DNA from: Acidovorax sp. sic0104
Lineage (GTDB): Bacteria > Pseudomonadota > Gammaproteobacteria > Burkholderiales > Burkholderiaceae_C
Length of the DNA: 64,000 nt
Reading direction: 5' to 3'
Assembly (NCBI RefSeq): GCF_019219095.1
Contig: NZ_JAHUWH010000010.1
Location: forward strand, 62,001 to 126,000
The notes under the pieces were generated by a model that saw only the letters and a list, made by a program, of their open reading frames with translations, had not been told where the DNA came from and made no database searches. Position numbers and translations under genes: made by a program. Of the stretch, positions 44,219-53,098 are shown piece after piece; the first letter of the stretch is position 1; each line of letters begins with the position of its first letter.

Positions 44219-45481
44219 ATGCCGCCCAAGACCCCCTACGACCACATATCTGCTCAGCTGCCCGCAATGCGCCTTGTAGCCAAGGCCGTCGGCCTCTTCA
44301 GCCCCAGGGTACGAGAAAGCTGGCGCCAAGTGGAGTCGCAATTGGCGGAGGTGCAGGAGATAAAGATGAACATCGCGCTGTTCTCGGAGCGGTACGTGCC
44401 GCTCGGGTGGGCGAACTATGACCGCATGTCATCGACGGTCCTCGCTGAACTAGCCATGCGCAGCGTGGAGCGGGGAGAGCATCTCCTCACTCAGCACCAT
44501 CTCGACGAGCAGACCCTGCGGATGTTGGGCTACAGATTTCATCTGCCCCAGTTCCGGCCTTGGGCAGCAATCTACGAGCGAGCCATCGAACGGTGCAAGG
44601 CAGAGGATTGGCTCAGTGCGGTTCCTCTCATTCTCATCATCATCGACGGAATCTGTACAACAAGTTCTGGCAAGCATCCATTTTCTGGCGGCGCGGTCGC
44701 GGAAGTCTTCGATACCCAGACTAGCGGCACGGGCGGTCTGGCAGAAGCGTTGAAGGTGCTTGGGTCCACGCGGCGGAAGCTCAGTGAGGCCCCCATTGAG
44801 GCCCCTTTTAGACATGGCGTCGTCCATGGACTGAACCCGAACTACGGTTTTTCCATAGTCGCAGCAAAGGCTCTCAACCTGCTCCAGGCAACCACCGACT
44901 ACTTTGTCAGCATCAGGGACGAAGCTCAGCGACTTGCCCGCGCAGAAGAGGAACAGCGGCCGGCCAGCTTCCGTGAGATTGCAGCCGTCATGCGCCGAAC
45001 AGCGGACCTCAAGTCGGCGTTGGAAGCGTGGCGGCCCAGACCCGAGCGCGCTGGCTTGGCCATTGACGAATCATGCGCGGAACTCGCCGACGATACGCTT
45101 CCTGAAGCGGTCGCCGCAAAGTACTTGCAGTTTCTGCAGAGGACCAACTATGGAGCACTCGCTGCGCTACACGTTGACTATCCTCAGCGCCCGGTGGCCT
45201 ATCGCGCGGGGCAACTTCGCCAAGAACTCAAGGGGATACGCGTGCTGCATTGGGTTATCTGCGGCATCTGTGACACATCCGCGAGCTTCACCACGCTCCG
45301 GGTGGATATCCAAGTCGAAGTTGCTGGCCGTCGCGACAAACTCTCGGCAGATCTGAGAATGATTTACGCGGACCCGTCCTTCGAGGTGATGGTACGCAGC
45401 ATGGCCGAGGGCCAGTGGTATGTCATGCCCAACCTGACAACCGACCTTTGGGTGAAGAAGCTACAGCTTGAGGCACAGTAG
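44219..45481 (+). CDS. Uncharacterised protein with a HEPN-type RxxxxH motif
   Basis: A 420-aa protein. Residues 190-215 read EAPFRHGVVHGLNPNYG; R198-H199...H203 fits the R-[polar]-xxx-H motif of HEPN ribonucleases and is followed by VAAKALNLLQATTDYF, a helix as expected. The hydrophobic stretch VPLILIIIDGICTTSSGK precedes it. The C-terminal third (AALHVDYPQRP...FTTLRVDIQVEV) is beta-rich. No membrane protein is predicted overall. HEPN proteins are common in phage defence and toxin systems and cut RNA. The assignment rests on one motif and is tentative; the gene itself is well supported. Confidence 0.7.
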   Translation: MPPKTPYDHISAQLPAMRLVAKAVGLFSPRVRESWRQVESQLAEVQEIKMNIALFSERYVPLGWANYDRMSSTVLAELAMRSVERGEHLLTQHHLDEQTLRMLGYRFHLPQFRPWAAIYERAIERCKAEDWLSAVPLILIIIDGICTTSSGKHPFSGGAVAEVFDTQTSGTGGLAEALKVLGSTRRKLSEAPIEAPFRHGVVHGLNPNYGFSIVAAKALNLLQATTDYFVSIRDEAQRLARAEEEQRPASFREIAAVMRRTADLKSALEAWRPRPERAGLAIDESCAELADDTLPEAVAAKYLQFLQRTNYGALAALHVDYPQRPVAYRAGQLRQELKGIRVLHWVICGICDTSASFTTLRVDIQVEVAGRRDKLSADLRMIYADPSFEVMVRSMAEGQWYVMPNLTTDLWVKKLQLEAQ

Positions 45482-45797
45482 GGTCAAACCATCTGCGGCA
45501 ACGGCCGCTAGTCGCCGATGCTCGCCTTTGTAACTCTAGTTTTTCGAGCTTGGTTGCCGCGTTGTACTGCGATTCAATGCTGGAATGAAAGTAATGCTTT
45601 ACGGGACTCCGCGCGTGTCGGCCAGGCACCCCATAGCTGCCTTTCCAGCATTGCACGCGAGGGGCAGCAATCGCTGCACTGCCGCCGTTTGCGTTCGTCC
45701 TCGCAAGTATTTGCGGGCTCGGGCCGGAACGTGCAATCAAGATATTTCTGTGCTGGCAGATGCTTCAAGTTGCATGCTGTGAACGGGCTTGTCGCTG
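45482..45797. other. Intergenic region at the right edge of the island
   Basis: About 315 bases between convergent genes. Composition returns toward the chromosomal one. No gene or repeat recognised; the porin terminator lies at its right end. Confidence 0.45.
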
Positions 45798-45822
45798 AAA
45801 AAAAGGGCACCCGAAGGCGCCC
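45798..45822 (-). terminator. Rho-independent terminator of the porin gene
   Basis: On the minus strand GGGCGCC-TTCG-GGTGCCC is followed at once by TTTTTTT (45804-45798), 33 bases after the porin stop. A textbook hairpin with a stable TTCG loop. Confidence 0.85.
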
Positions 45823-45854
45823 TGAAACTTGGAGACAACCGTTGTGAAGTGCGC

Positions 45855-47039
45855 TCAGAACCGGTGGCGCACCCCCACTGCAAAGCTGGTGCCCTGTGCG
45901 CTGATCACCGAGGGCGGGGCAGGCTGCGTGCGGGTCTGGGTGCTGTCGCGCATGACCATGGCATACAGGTCCGTGCGCTTGGACAGGAAGTAGTCATACC
46001 CCAGGGTGAACACCTTGCGCTCCACATTGCCGCCCGCCACCGTGGCGGGCACGGGGCCCACGGTGTCGCTGGTGCGGCGCACCGCGTAGCCCGCCAGCAC
46101 GCGGCCCGCGCCCACGGGCAAGGCAGCGCTCACATCCCACACGCGGTATGCCACGTTGAGCGGTGCAGCGGCCGTGCCCCGGTTGTCGATGCGGCCCAGG
46201 TGGGCAAACAGCTTGACCACCTCGAAGTCGTACGACGCGGCCAACTGCCAGGCGCGTGTGTCGTTGGGTGAGGTGCCGTCGGCAAAAGTGCCGGGGTTCT
46301 TCTTCACGCTCTGCCACGCCAGCGATGTGGCCCACGGGCCCTTGGCGTAGGCCAGGCGCGCAGCGCTGTTGCCGCCGCCCTGGCCTTCGGAGATGGCGTG
46401 CGCCACCGAGGCATTGAAGCCCGCGACATTGGGGCTGTCATACACCACCGAGTTGGCCCATGCCGTACCACCTGTGAGCGGGCTGCCGATGAAGGTGACC
46501 AGGTTCAGCGGCCCGAGCACGGTGGAGTCGCCGAACGCGTTGGAGGTGATGGAGCTCAGGAACAACAGCGACGTGACATTGCCCAGCCGCACCCGGCCCC
46601 AGTCGCGGTGCGATACGCCCACCCAGGCGGCGCGCGAGAACACGGGGTCGGCCGCCACGTTCACGGGCGCAGGCAAGGCGTCGCTGCGGCCGGTGGCGCC
46701 CGAGTCGTTGCGCACAAAGGACGACAGCTCAAACTGTGCCGACAGCCCGCCGCCCAGGTCTTCGGTGCCGCGCACGCCCCAGTGGCTGGTGGACATGCCG
46801 CCACCGTCGAGCTTGGTCACGGCGCGGTCCTGCGCATTGATGCCGGCAGCGGGACCCGCAAAGCGGCCCACAATGGCATCGACCAGACCATAAAGCTGCA
46901 GGCCGGGGCCTGATGCGGGTTGGGCCTGCGCGGCGAGCGTGGCGGCAGACAGGACTGCTGCGGTGCCCAGGCTGCGCGCCCAGGGCTGACAGGCCCCAGG
47001 GTGGGAGGGGTGGGGCGTGGGGGATGTGCGAGGCTTCAT
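45855..47039 (-). CDS. General porin (Gram-negative, beta-proteobacterial type)
   Basis: A 394-aa outer membrane porin. Signal peptide to AAQAQ, then the family start LQLYGLVDAIVGRF, the strand SHWGVRGTEDLGGGLSAQFELSSF, loop-3 region with VFSRAAWVGVSHRDWGRVRLGNVTSLLF, and a C-terminal phenylalanine (FAVGVRHRF) for Bam recognition. It forms trimeric channels for small hydrophilic solutes. A strong terminator follows. It lies before the TetR/Bug cluster and may help the entry of its substrate. Confidence 0.93.
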   Translation of the reverse strand: MKPRTSPTPHPSHPGACQPWARSLGTAAVLSAATLAAQAQPASGPGLQLYGLVDAIVGRFAGPAAGINAQDRAVTKLDGGGMSTSHWGVRGTEDLGGGLSAQFELSSFVRNDSGATGRSDALPAPVNVAADPVFSRAAWVGVSHRDWGRVRLGNVTSLLFLSSITSNAFGDSTVLGPLNLVTFIGSPLTGGTAWANSVVYDSPNVAGFNASVAHAISEGQGGGNSAARLAYAKGPWATSLAWQSVKKNPGTFADGTSPNDTRAWQLAASYDFEVVKLFAHLGRIDNRGTAAAPLNVAYRVWDVSAALPVGAGRVLAGYAVRRTSDTVGPVPATVAGGNVERKVFTLGYDYFLSKRTDLYAMVMRDSTQTRTQPAPPSVISAQGTSFAVGVRHRF

Positions 47040-47348
47040 GGTGTCTTTCGATGGGTAGGCGGGAAGCGAAGGGCGAACCGGCCCACGGCGCAGCCAGGGC
47101 TGTTCCGGAGAGGCAGTTCAACGGGGGGAAAGGTGTCAGCGCGTTATGCGCGCTCGCGTCGTGGCGGCTAGGGTGCGCCGGTCTGGCGTGCCGACGCCGT
47201 GGGTGGGGTGGCAGCGCAGGGCCCCAGCCACCTGGGGTAGCGGTGGGCAGAGGCCATAAAAATGGGCGTGGCAGTGCTGTGCATGCGGCGCTCGCGCGGC
47301 AGTGCTGTGGGTGGGGCGAGTGGTGGTGGGTGCGTCAGCGGTAGCGCA
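47040..47348. other. Intergenic region upstream of the porin gene
   Basis: About 310 G-rich bases between the TetR stop and the porin start on the same strand. It should hold the porin promoter; no clear -35/-10 pair, operator or gene was recognised. Confidence 0.45.
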
Positions 47349-48098
47349 TCAGTGCACCGTGCCCTCACAGGCGCCGCGCATGCCTTGCGCAATAAACCGC
47401 ACAAGCAGTGGCCCGGCCGTGGCTTCGTCGCCGGGCTGGTTCTGGCCGTACGACAGGCGCTCGATGCGCTGGTCGTTCACGTGGTGCAGCAGCGCTCCCA
47501 ACGCAAACTGGTAGCACCACGCGGCCTGACTGCGCTTGGCCTGGGGCAAAGCGGCTGCAATGGCGTCGATGAATGCGTGGGCCAGCGGGTCGAACAGCTC
47601 GCGGATGATGGGCTCGTCTTCTTCCAGGTGGTCGTTCATGCCGCGCGACAGCAAGCGCAGAAAGTGGTGTCCTGCAGGCTGGCTGGCCACCTCCAGCACG
47701 GGCAGCACAAAGGCTTTCACGATCTCTTCGAGCAACTGGCCGAGGGGTGCCTTCTGCTGGGCATCAGCCAGTGACTTGAGACGCACGTCGATGTAGCCCG
47801 CATGCGCGCGGAAGATGGCGTGGTACAGCGAAAGCTTGGGGCCGTAGTAGTACCCCACCAGTGCCAGCGGCACCCCTGCTTCGTCGGCAATGTCGCGGAT
47901 CGACACGCCGTGAAAACCGCGCGTGGCAAACAACCGTTCCGCTGCCTGCAGGATGTTGGCTTGGCGGTTGGGGGCCAGTTCTTCTTCGCTGGTGGCGCTG
48001 CGGGCAGCAGCGCGCTTGCGGGCCAGTGCCGGGGCTTTGGCTGCCATGGCAGCGGGCGCTGCAGCCGCTGCTTTTCTGGTGGGGGTGGATTTGGGCAT
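47349..48098 (-). CDS. TetR-family transcriptional regulator
   Basis: A 249-aa repressor. After a 40-residue Ala/Lys/Arg-rich leader comes the TetR helix-turn-helix ANILQAAERLFATRGFHGVSIRDIADEAGVPLALVGYYYGPKLSLYHAIF. The C-terminal helical part binds a ligand (VASQPAGHHFLRLLSRGMNDHLEEDEP). It diverges from the Bug-cyclase-FAH genes with two palindromic sites between, so it probably represses them and itself. ATG at 48098. Confidence 0.9.
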   Translation of the reverse strand: MPKSTPTRKAAAAAPAAMAAKAPALARKRAAARSATSEEELAPNRQANILQAAERLFATRGFHGVSIRDIADEAGVPLALVGYYYGPKLSLYHAIFRAHAGYIDVRLKSLADAQQKAPLGQLLEEIVKAFVLPVLEVASQPAGHHFLRLLSRGMNDHLEEDEPIIRELFDPLAHAFIDAIAAALPQAKRSQAAWCYQFALGALLHHVNDQRIERLSYGQNQPGDEATAGPLLVRFIAQGMRGACEGTVH

Positions 48099-48106
48099 AG
48101 GCTGAT

Positions 48107-48122
48107 TTATACGGTTGTATAA
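48107..48122. promoter_or_regulatory. TetR operator, regulator-proximal
   Basis: TTATACGGTTGTATAA is a perfect inverted repeat (TTATAC/GTATAA, 4-base spacer) 9 bases upstream of the TetR start. Confidence 0.65.
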
Positions 48123-48161
48123 ATTTGTTGAACACTCGTACAAACCCCAGTCGTTTTGAAT

Positions 48162-48177
48162 TTGTACGTTCGTATAA
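48162..48177. promoter_or_regulatory. TetR operator, second copy
   Basis: TTGTACGTTCGTATAA, the same half-sites with one change. It lies 55 bp (about five helical turns) from the first copy, which favours cooperative binding. Confidence 0.6.
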
Positions 48178-48267
48178 TTTTTCCATGCCACCCGCTGCAT
48201 GCCCTGTCGCACAGGGCTTGCCGGGCTTGTGCTGCATGCCGCCCCATACCTACCGGAGACAGACAAC

Positions 48268-49260
48268 ATGATCACCCGCCGCCGCTTCACCCAGCTCTCT
48301 GCTGCCCTGATGCCCACCCTGGGCGTTGCTCCCGCTGCCTGGGCGCAGGCCGGCAAGGACGCCATGCCCGACGTGGCACGCATCATTTCGGGATTTCCCG
48401 CCGGGGGGACGGCCGACGCGTTGGCCCGCCGGGTGGGTGACCGCATGCGCGGGCAGTACGCCGGTGCCGTGATGGTGGACAACAAGCCGGGTGCGGGCGG
48501 ACAAATCGGCATCCTCAACCTGCGCGACAGCCCGGCCGATGGCACCAGCCTGCTCATCACGCCGTCGTCCATGTTGTCCATATACCCTTACACCTACCCC
48601 AAGCTGCGCTACACGCTGGACGATGTGGCGCCCGTGTCGTTGGGCGCCATGTTCGACCACGGCCTGGCCGTGGGGCCCGGCGTGCCTGACAGCGTGCGAA
48701 CTCTGGCCGACTTTCTGGCGTGGCTGCAGGCCAGCCCTAACAACGCTAACTACGGCAGCCCTGGCGCTGGCTCCATGCCGCACATGGTGGGGGTGCTGCT
48801 GGGACAACTCACCAAGATCGACATGCGCCACATCGCCTACCGGGGTACCGTGCCCGGCATGCAAGACCTGCTGGGCGGCCAGATCCCCGCGTTCTGGGGC
48901 CCGATTGGCGACTACCTGCAGCACAGCAAGGGCGGCAAATTGCGTGTGCTGGCCATTGCAGGCGCGAAGCGCTCGCCGTTCCTGCCACAGGTGCCCACGC
49001 TGACAGAGTTGGGCTACCCGCTCAAGGTCAGCGAGTGGTACGGCTTCTTCCTGCCCGGCAAAGCGTCCGCCGACACCGTCAAGCGCGCGTCGCAGGCGCT
49101 GCAAAGCGCGCTGGTGCATCCTGAGGTGGTGGACTATGGCAAGCAGTACGGCCTGGAGGTCCGTTCTTCGAGCGCAGCCCAACTGGCGCAGATGCTCAAG
49201 GCCGATGCCGACCAATGGCGTGGCCTCATCAAGCAGACCGGCTTTACCGCCGAATCCTGA
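48268..49260 (+). CDS. Bug/TctC-family periplasmic binding protein
   Basis: A 330-aa receptor with a twin-arginine-like signal MITRRRFTQLSAALMPTLGVAPAAWA. Family marks: RIISGFPAGGTADALARRVG, DNKPGAGGQIGILNLRDSP, YGSPGAGSMPHMVGVLL and YRGTVPGMQDLLGGQ. GGAG precedes the ATG at 48268. First gene of a three-gene set with a cyclase and a FAH-fold hydrolase under the divergent TetR. Confidence 0.92.
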   Translation: MITRRRFTQLSAALMPTLGVAPAAWAQAGKDAMPDVARIISGFPAGGTADALARRVGDRMRGQYAGAVMVDNKPGAGGQIGILNLRDSPADGTSLLITPSSMLSIYPYTYPKLRYTLDDVAPVSLGAMFDHGLAVGPGVPDSVRTLADFLAWLQASPNNANYGSPGAGSMPHMVGVLLGQLTKIDMRHIAYRGTVPGMQDLLGGQIPAFWGPIGDYLQHSKGGKLRVLAIAGAKRSPFLPQVPTLTELGYPLKVSEWYGFFLPGKASADTVKRASQALQSALVHPEVVDYGKQYGLEVRSSSAAQLAQMLKADADQWRGLIKQTGFTAES

Positions 49261-49286
49261 GCGCTTTGTTTCCTCCTTTGCAACCG

Positions 49287-50120
49287 ATGCCTCCCATGCC
49301 CGCCACACCCGCTCGCCGCATCGTCGATATCTCGATGCACCTTGAAAACGATGTTGTCTCCGACCCGCCCGGTCTGGGCCCGCGCATCAACTACATCGAC
49401 CACCAGATGAGCTTTGCGGACCTGGCGCAGTTCTTCCCGGGCCTGCAGAAGGAGGACCTGCCAGACGGTGAATCGTGGGCCGTGGAGGAGGTTCAGCTCA
49501 ACACCCACAATGGCACGCACCTGGATGCGCCGTACCACTTCGCGTCCACCATGGACGGCGGCCAGCGCGCGCTGTCCATCGACGAGGTGGATCTGAACTG
49601 GTGCTTTCAGCCCGGTGTGAAACTGGACTTTCGCCACCTGCCCGACGGCTACGTGGTGCAGGCTGCCGACGTGCAGGCTGAACTCGCCCGCATCGGCCAC
49701 ACGCTGCAGCCGCTGGAGATCGTGGTGGTCAACACCCGTGCGGGCAGCGCCTATGGCACGCCCGGCTACACCCGTGCAGGCTGCGGCATGGGCTACGAGG
49801 CCACCATGTACCTGCTGGAGCGGGGCGTGCGCCTGACGGGCACTGACGCCTGGAGCTGGGACGCCCCCTTTGCCTACACCGCGCAGCGCTATGCCGAAAG
49901 CGGTGACGCATCGTTGATCTGGGAGGGCCACAAGGCCGGGCGCGATATCGGCTACTGCCACCTCGAAAAACTTCACAACCTGGAGGCGCTGCCCGCCAGC
50001 GGCTTTTACATCTCGTGCTTTCCCGTGAAGGTGCGCGGCGCCTCGGCAGGCTGGACGCGGGCCGTGGCCATCTTCGACCCTGTGCTGCCGCTGCAACCTG
50101 CGGCTGGGGTGGCGCCATGA
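49287..50120 (+). CDS. Cyclase/kynurenine formamidase-like metal hydrolase
   Basis: A 277-aa protein of the cyclase family. The metal-binding signature HNGTHLDAPYHF is plain (usual form HxGTHxDxPxH), preceded by RRIVDISMHLENDVVSDPPG and followed by VVVNTRAGSAYGTPGYTRAGCGMGYEATMYLLERGVRLTGTDAWSWD. Relatives hydrolyse N-formylkynurenine or cyclic amides and esters. Its end overlaps the next start by 4 bases (ATGA), so translation is coupled. A second ATG at 49296 could also be used. Confidence 0.88.
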   Translation: MPPMPATPARRIVDISMHLENDVVSDPPGLGPRINYIDHQMSFADLAQFFPGLQKEDLPDGESWAVEEVQLNTHNGTHLDAPYHFASTMDGGQRALSIDEVDLNWCFQPGVKLDFRHLPDGYVVQAADVQAELARIGHTLQPLEIVVVNTRAGSAYGTPGYTRAGCGMGYEATMYLLERGVRLTGTDAWSWDAPFAYTAQRYAESGDASLIWEGHKAGRDIGYCHLEKLHNLEALPASGFYISCFPVKVRGASAGWTRAVAIFDPVLPLQPAAGVAP

Positions 50121-51139
50121 AACTCGCCACCCTGCGAAACGGCCAGCGCGATGGTCGCCTGGTGGTCGTGTCGGAAGACGCGCGCCGCTGCATTGACGCC
50201 TGCCCCGTGGCCCCCACGCTGCTTGATGCACTGGAACGCTGGAGTGGGGTGGAGCCCGCGCTGCACGACCTGGCCCGCACCGTGAACGCGCCTGCAGCCC
50301 TGGGAACCATGCCTTTCGATGCACGCCAGTGTTTGGCGCCGCTGCCGCGCACCTGGCAGTGGCTCGATGGCTCAGCGTTCTTGAACCACGGCCATCTCAT
50401 GGAGCGCGCCTTCAAGGTGCCGCCGGTGGCGGACTTCGAGACCATTCCGCTCATGTACCAGGGCGCAGCCGACGACTTTCTGGGCCCGCACGACGATGTG
50501 GCCCTGCCGTCCGAAGCCGACCAGATCGACTTCGAGGGCGAGTTTGGCGTGGTGCTCAGCGAAACCCCCATGGGCGTCACTGCTGAAGAGGCGCTGCAGC
50601 ATGTGCGCCTCATCGTGCTCATCAACGACTGGAGCCTGCGTGCCTTCGGCCCGCGCGAGGCCAAAAGCGGCTTCGGCTTTCTGCAGGCCAAGCCCTCCAC
50701 CGCGTTTGCCCCTATCGCCGTCACGCCCGATGCACTGGGCCCAGCTTGGCAGGGCGGCCGCGTGCACCTGCGGCTGCAGACGCAGCGCAACGGCGAATGG
50801 TTTGGTCACCCACATGGCGGTGAAATGCATTTTCACTTTGGCCAGTTGATTGCTCATGCGGCGCGCACGCGCAAGTTATCGGCAGGCACCATCATCGGCT
50901 CGGGCACTGTGTCCAACACAGATGTCAACGTTGGTTCGTCCTGTATTGCCGAACGCCGCATGGTTGAGGTCCTAGCTGAAGGGACGCCGCACACCTCTTT
51001 CCTGCGCTTTAGGGAGCGGGTACGCATCACAGCGCTTCACCCCGAGGGGGCGGAGGGGCCTTTTGGTGCGTTGGACCAAGTGGTTGTCATGGCCTTACAC
51101 GAGAGTTCCCAAAAGAGCTCTGCGGTATTGGTTAGGTAG
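50117..51139 (+). CDS. Fumarylacetoacetate hydrolase-family protein
   Basis: A 340-aa FAH-superfamily enzyme with its own N-terminal domain (MKLATLRNGQRDGRLVVVSED). Catalytic part: FEGEFGVVLSETPMG (metal ligands), LIVLINDWSLRAFGPREAKSGFGFLQAKPSTAF, and GTIIGSGTVSN. It should cleave a C-C bond of a diketo acid or a related compound formed after the cyclase step. ATG overlaps the cyclase stop. The tail after GALDQVVVMA is not conserved in relatives I know. Confidence 0.88.
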   Translation: MKLATLRNGQRDGRLVVVSEDARRCIDACPVAPTLLDALERWSGVEPALHDLARTVNAPAALGTMPFDARQCLAPLPRTWQWLDGSAFLNHGHLMERAFKVPPVADFETIPLMYQGAADDFLGPHDDVALPSEADQIDFEGEFGVVLSETPMGVTAEEALQHVRLIVLINDWSLRAFGPREAKSGFGFLQAKPSTAFAPIAVTPDALGPAWQGGRVHLRLQTQRNGEWFGHPHGGEMHFHFGQLIAHAARTRKLSAGTIIGSGTVSNTDVNVGSSCIAERRMVEVLAEGTPHTSFLRFRERVRITALHPEGAEGPFGALDQVVVMALHESSQKSSAVLVR

Positions 51140-51285
51140 ACCAGTGCGCCAATCGTTCTCGGCAAGAGCAAATGCCGACGGCATGAGGCTGAACTGAGTC
51201 ATTCGGGGATGACTGTGTCCAATCATTGCGAAGCTCGTTTGCGGCCATTCAGCCAGGGCCTGCTCACGCTATTCTTGCCAGTGCG

Positions 51286-51383
51286 AAGGCCGTCCCGGTC
51301 GCGCCAATCCAGGCGCGTGACGACGCCAAGGCCGGGGCCTTGGCCAGGAACGCAACGACGGGTGGCGTGGCTGGGACGGCCTT
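51286..51383. repeat. Nested inverted repeats in the gap after the FAH gene
   Basis: AAGGCCGTCCC (51286-51296) pairs with its complement at 51373-51383, and inside lies a perfect hairpin GCCAAGGCC/GGCCTTGGC at 51325-51344. It lies between convergent genes. Could be a terminator structure or the rest of a small repeat element. Confidence 0.5.
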
Positions 51384-51430
51384 CCCGTCGGGTTGCGATG
51401 CCAGAGGGCCATCCGCGGCGTTGCCAGGCC

Positions 51431-53098
51431 TCACTGGGGCTGTACCCCAGCTTCGGAAGTCGTCTCAGACACCTGTTGTTGAAACACGCACACGCCTGAT
51501 GAATGGCTTTTGGCCTGGTACATTGCGGTGTCTGCGGCGCGCAGGTAGTCGTCCACCGTCGCCAGCCTGGATGCACTGCTGACAAGTCCAATACTCGCGC
51601 CACTGATCACGGTGTGTTCGCCGACCACATAGGGCGCAGCGAGGGAGGCGGCGATCTGTTGAGCGCGGTTGCTGGCTTCAGCGGGATCAATGGACTCCAA
51701 CAGCACATTGAATTCGTCGCCACTCATGCGGGCGACCAGATCAACCGCCCGCACGCAGGATTCGAGCCGCCGCGCCACCTGCTGCAACAGCCGGTCGCCC
51801 ACATGATGCCCGTAGTTGTCATTGACGGCCTTGAACCCGTTGAGATCGAGCAGCAGCACGGCGAACATTGTGGCTCCATCGCGTGTTGGCACGCCATCAC
51901 CATTCGCAGCCTCGTTCTGGTGCAGCGCCATGAGATTCGCGAGGCGATCGCGGAACAACGGCCGGCCGGGCAAGCTGGTCAGCGCATCGTAGGAACTACC
52001 ACGGTCAGCCAGATCGCTCAACGAGCCCGCCATGCGCACCGCAACGCCGTCTTCAAACTCGGCGAGCCCGCGCCAGTTGACCCACACCCGCCGTCCAGCC
52101 GCGTGGACCGCGCGGAAATCCACCGAAAAGTTCGGGCTGTTCCCCGACAGATGCCTGCGGTAGGCCGCCTGCACGCGCACGCGATCTTCGGGATCGATGA
52201 GTTGCTCCAGAAAGCTCCAGCCACCGTCGTGCACATGATCGGCGCTACCCAGCCCGACGATCTGGTGAAAGCGCCCGGACACATGCAGGGCGTCAGTTCG
52301 CAAGTCCCAGTACCAGATGCCGTCATTGGATCCGAGGGTCGCCAGCGAATAGCGGTTTTCGGAGCGCAACAACTCAAGTTCGGTGTTCTTTTGCTGGGTG
52401 ACATCGATCATCAGGCCAATCATGCGGTTCGGTCGCCCCGGCTCGACCACTGCACGGCACAGGTCACGCACCCACACGACCTTGCCAGACTTGGCAATCA
52501 GCCTGTAGCTCATCTCGTAGGCATGGCTGTGCGTTGCGTTGTAGGCGGCATCGTCGATCACCAGGGCCTGCGCCAGGTCATCGGGATGCACATGCGCCCG
52601 CCAGAAGCCGGGGTCCGCCCGCCATTCCTCGACGGAGTAGCCGAACAAGCGTTCGACCTGCGGGCTCAGAAAGGTATTGCCCACGCCGATTTCAGCTTCC
52701 CACACCACGCCATCGATGGTTTCCAGCAAGCGCAAAAAGCGTTGGCGAATCTCCACCAGCACCTGCTCGGTGACCTCGGTGATCTCGATCAGGACACCCT
52801 GGCGGCTGATCACCCGCTCCGCCGCATCCGTCTCCGGGTGGAGTTTCAGCCGCACCCAGCGATAGTTCGCGTCGGCAAAGCGCAACCGGAACACCGGCAT
52901 GCCCGAGCGCATGGTGCCAATGTCGCCGGGATGCACAAATTCAAGCACAGACCTGCCGAGCGCTGCCTCCACCGAATGGCCGGTGAGCGTGGTCCACGCA
53001 GGATTCAGGTAGGTGATCTCCCACAGCGCATCGGTCTGCACCACCGCCTCGGGTAGCAGCTGCAGTAGTTTTGCGGACGGCGTGGGAGTGATAGGCAT
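51431..53098 (-). CDS. PAS-domain GGDEF protein (diguanylate cyclase-like, variant signature)
   Basis: A 555-aa cytoplasmic signalling protein. Three PAS units follow each other: LLPEAVVQTDALWEITYLNPAW, FLRLLETIDGVVWEAEIGVGNTFLSPQVERLFGYS with a PAC tail, and SENRYSLATLGSNDGIWYWDLR. The C-terminal GGDEF domain begins YDALTSLPGRPLFRDRL, has LDLNGFKAVNDNYGHHVGDRLL, and the active-site loop reads MSGDEF, serine in place of the first glycine. Ser in that position is tolerated in several active cyclases. No membrane segment. It probably makes cyclic di-GMP in response to redox or a small ligand, and could link to motility. Confidence 0.88.
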   Translation of the reverse strand: MPITPTPSAKLLQLLPEAVVQTDALWEITYLNPAWTTLTGHSVEAALGRSVLEFVHPGDIGTMRSGMPVFRLRFADANYRWVRLKLHPETDAAERVISRQGVLIEITEVTEQVLVEIRQRFLRLLETIDGVVWEAEIGVGNTFLSPQVERLFGYSVEEWRADPGFWRAHVHPDDLAQALVIDDAAYNATHSHAYEMSYRLIAKSGKVVWVRDLCRAVVEPGRPNRMIGLMIDVTQQKNTELELLRSENRYSLATLGSNDGIWYWDLRTDALHVSGRFHQIVGLGSADHVHDGGWSFLEQLIDPEDRVRVQAAYRRHLSGNSPNFSVDFRAVHAAGRRVWVNWRGLAEFEDGVAVRMAGSLSDLADRGSSYDALTSLPGRPLFRDRLANLMALHQNEAANGDGVPTRDGATMFAVLLLDLNGFKAVNDNYGHHVGDRLLQQVARRLESCVRAVDLVARMSGDEFNVLLESIDPAEASNRAQQIAASLAAPYVVGEHTVISGASIGLVSSASRLATVDDYLRAADTAMYQAKSHSSGVCVFQQQVSETTSEAGVQPQ

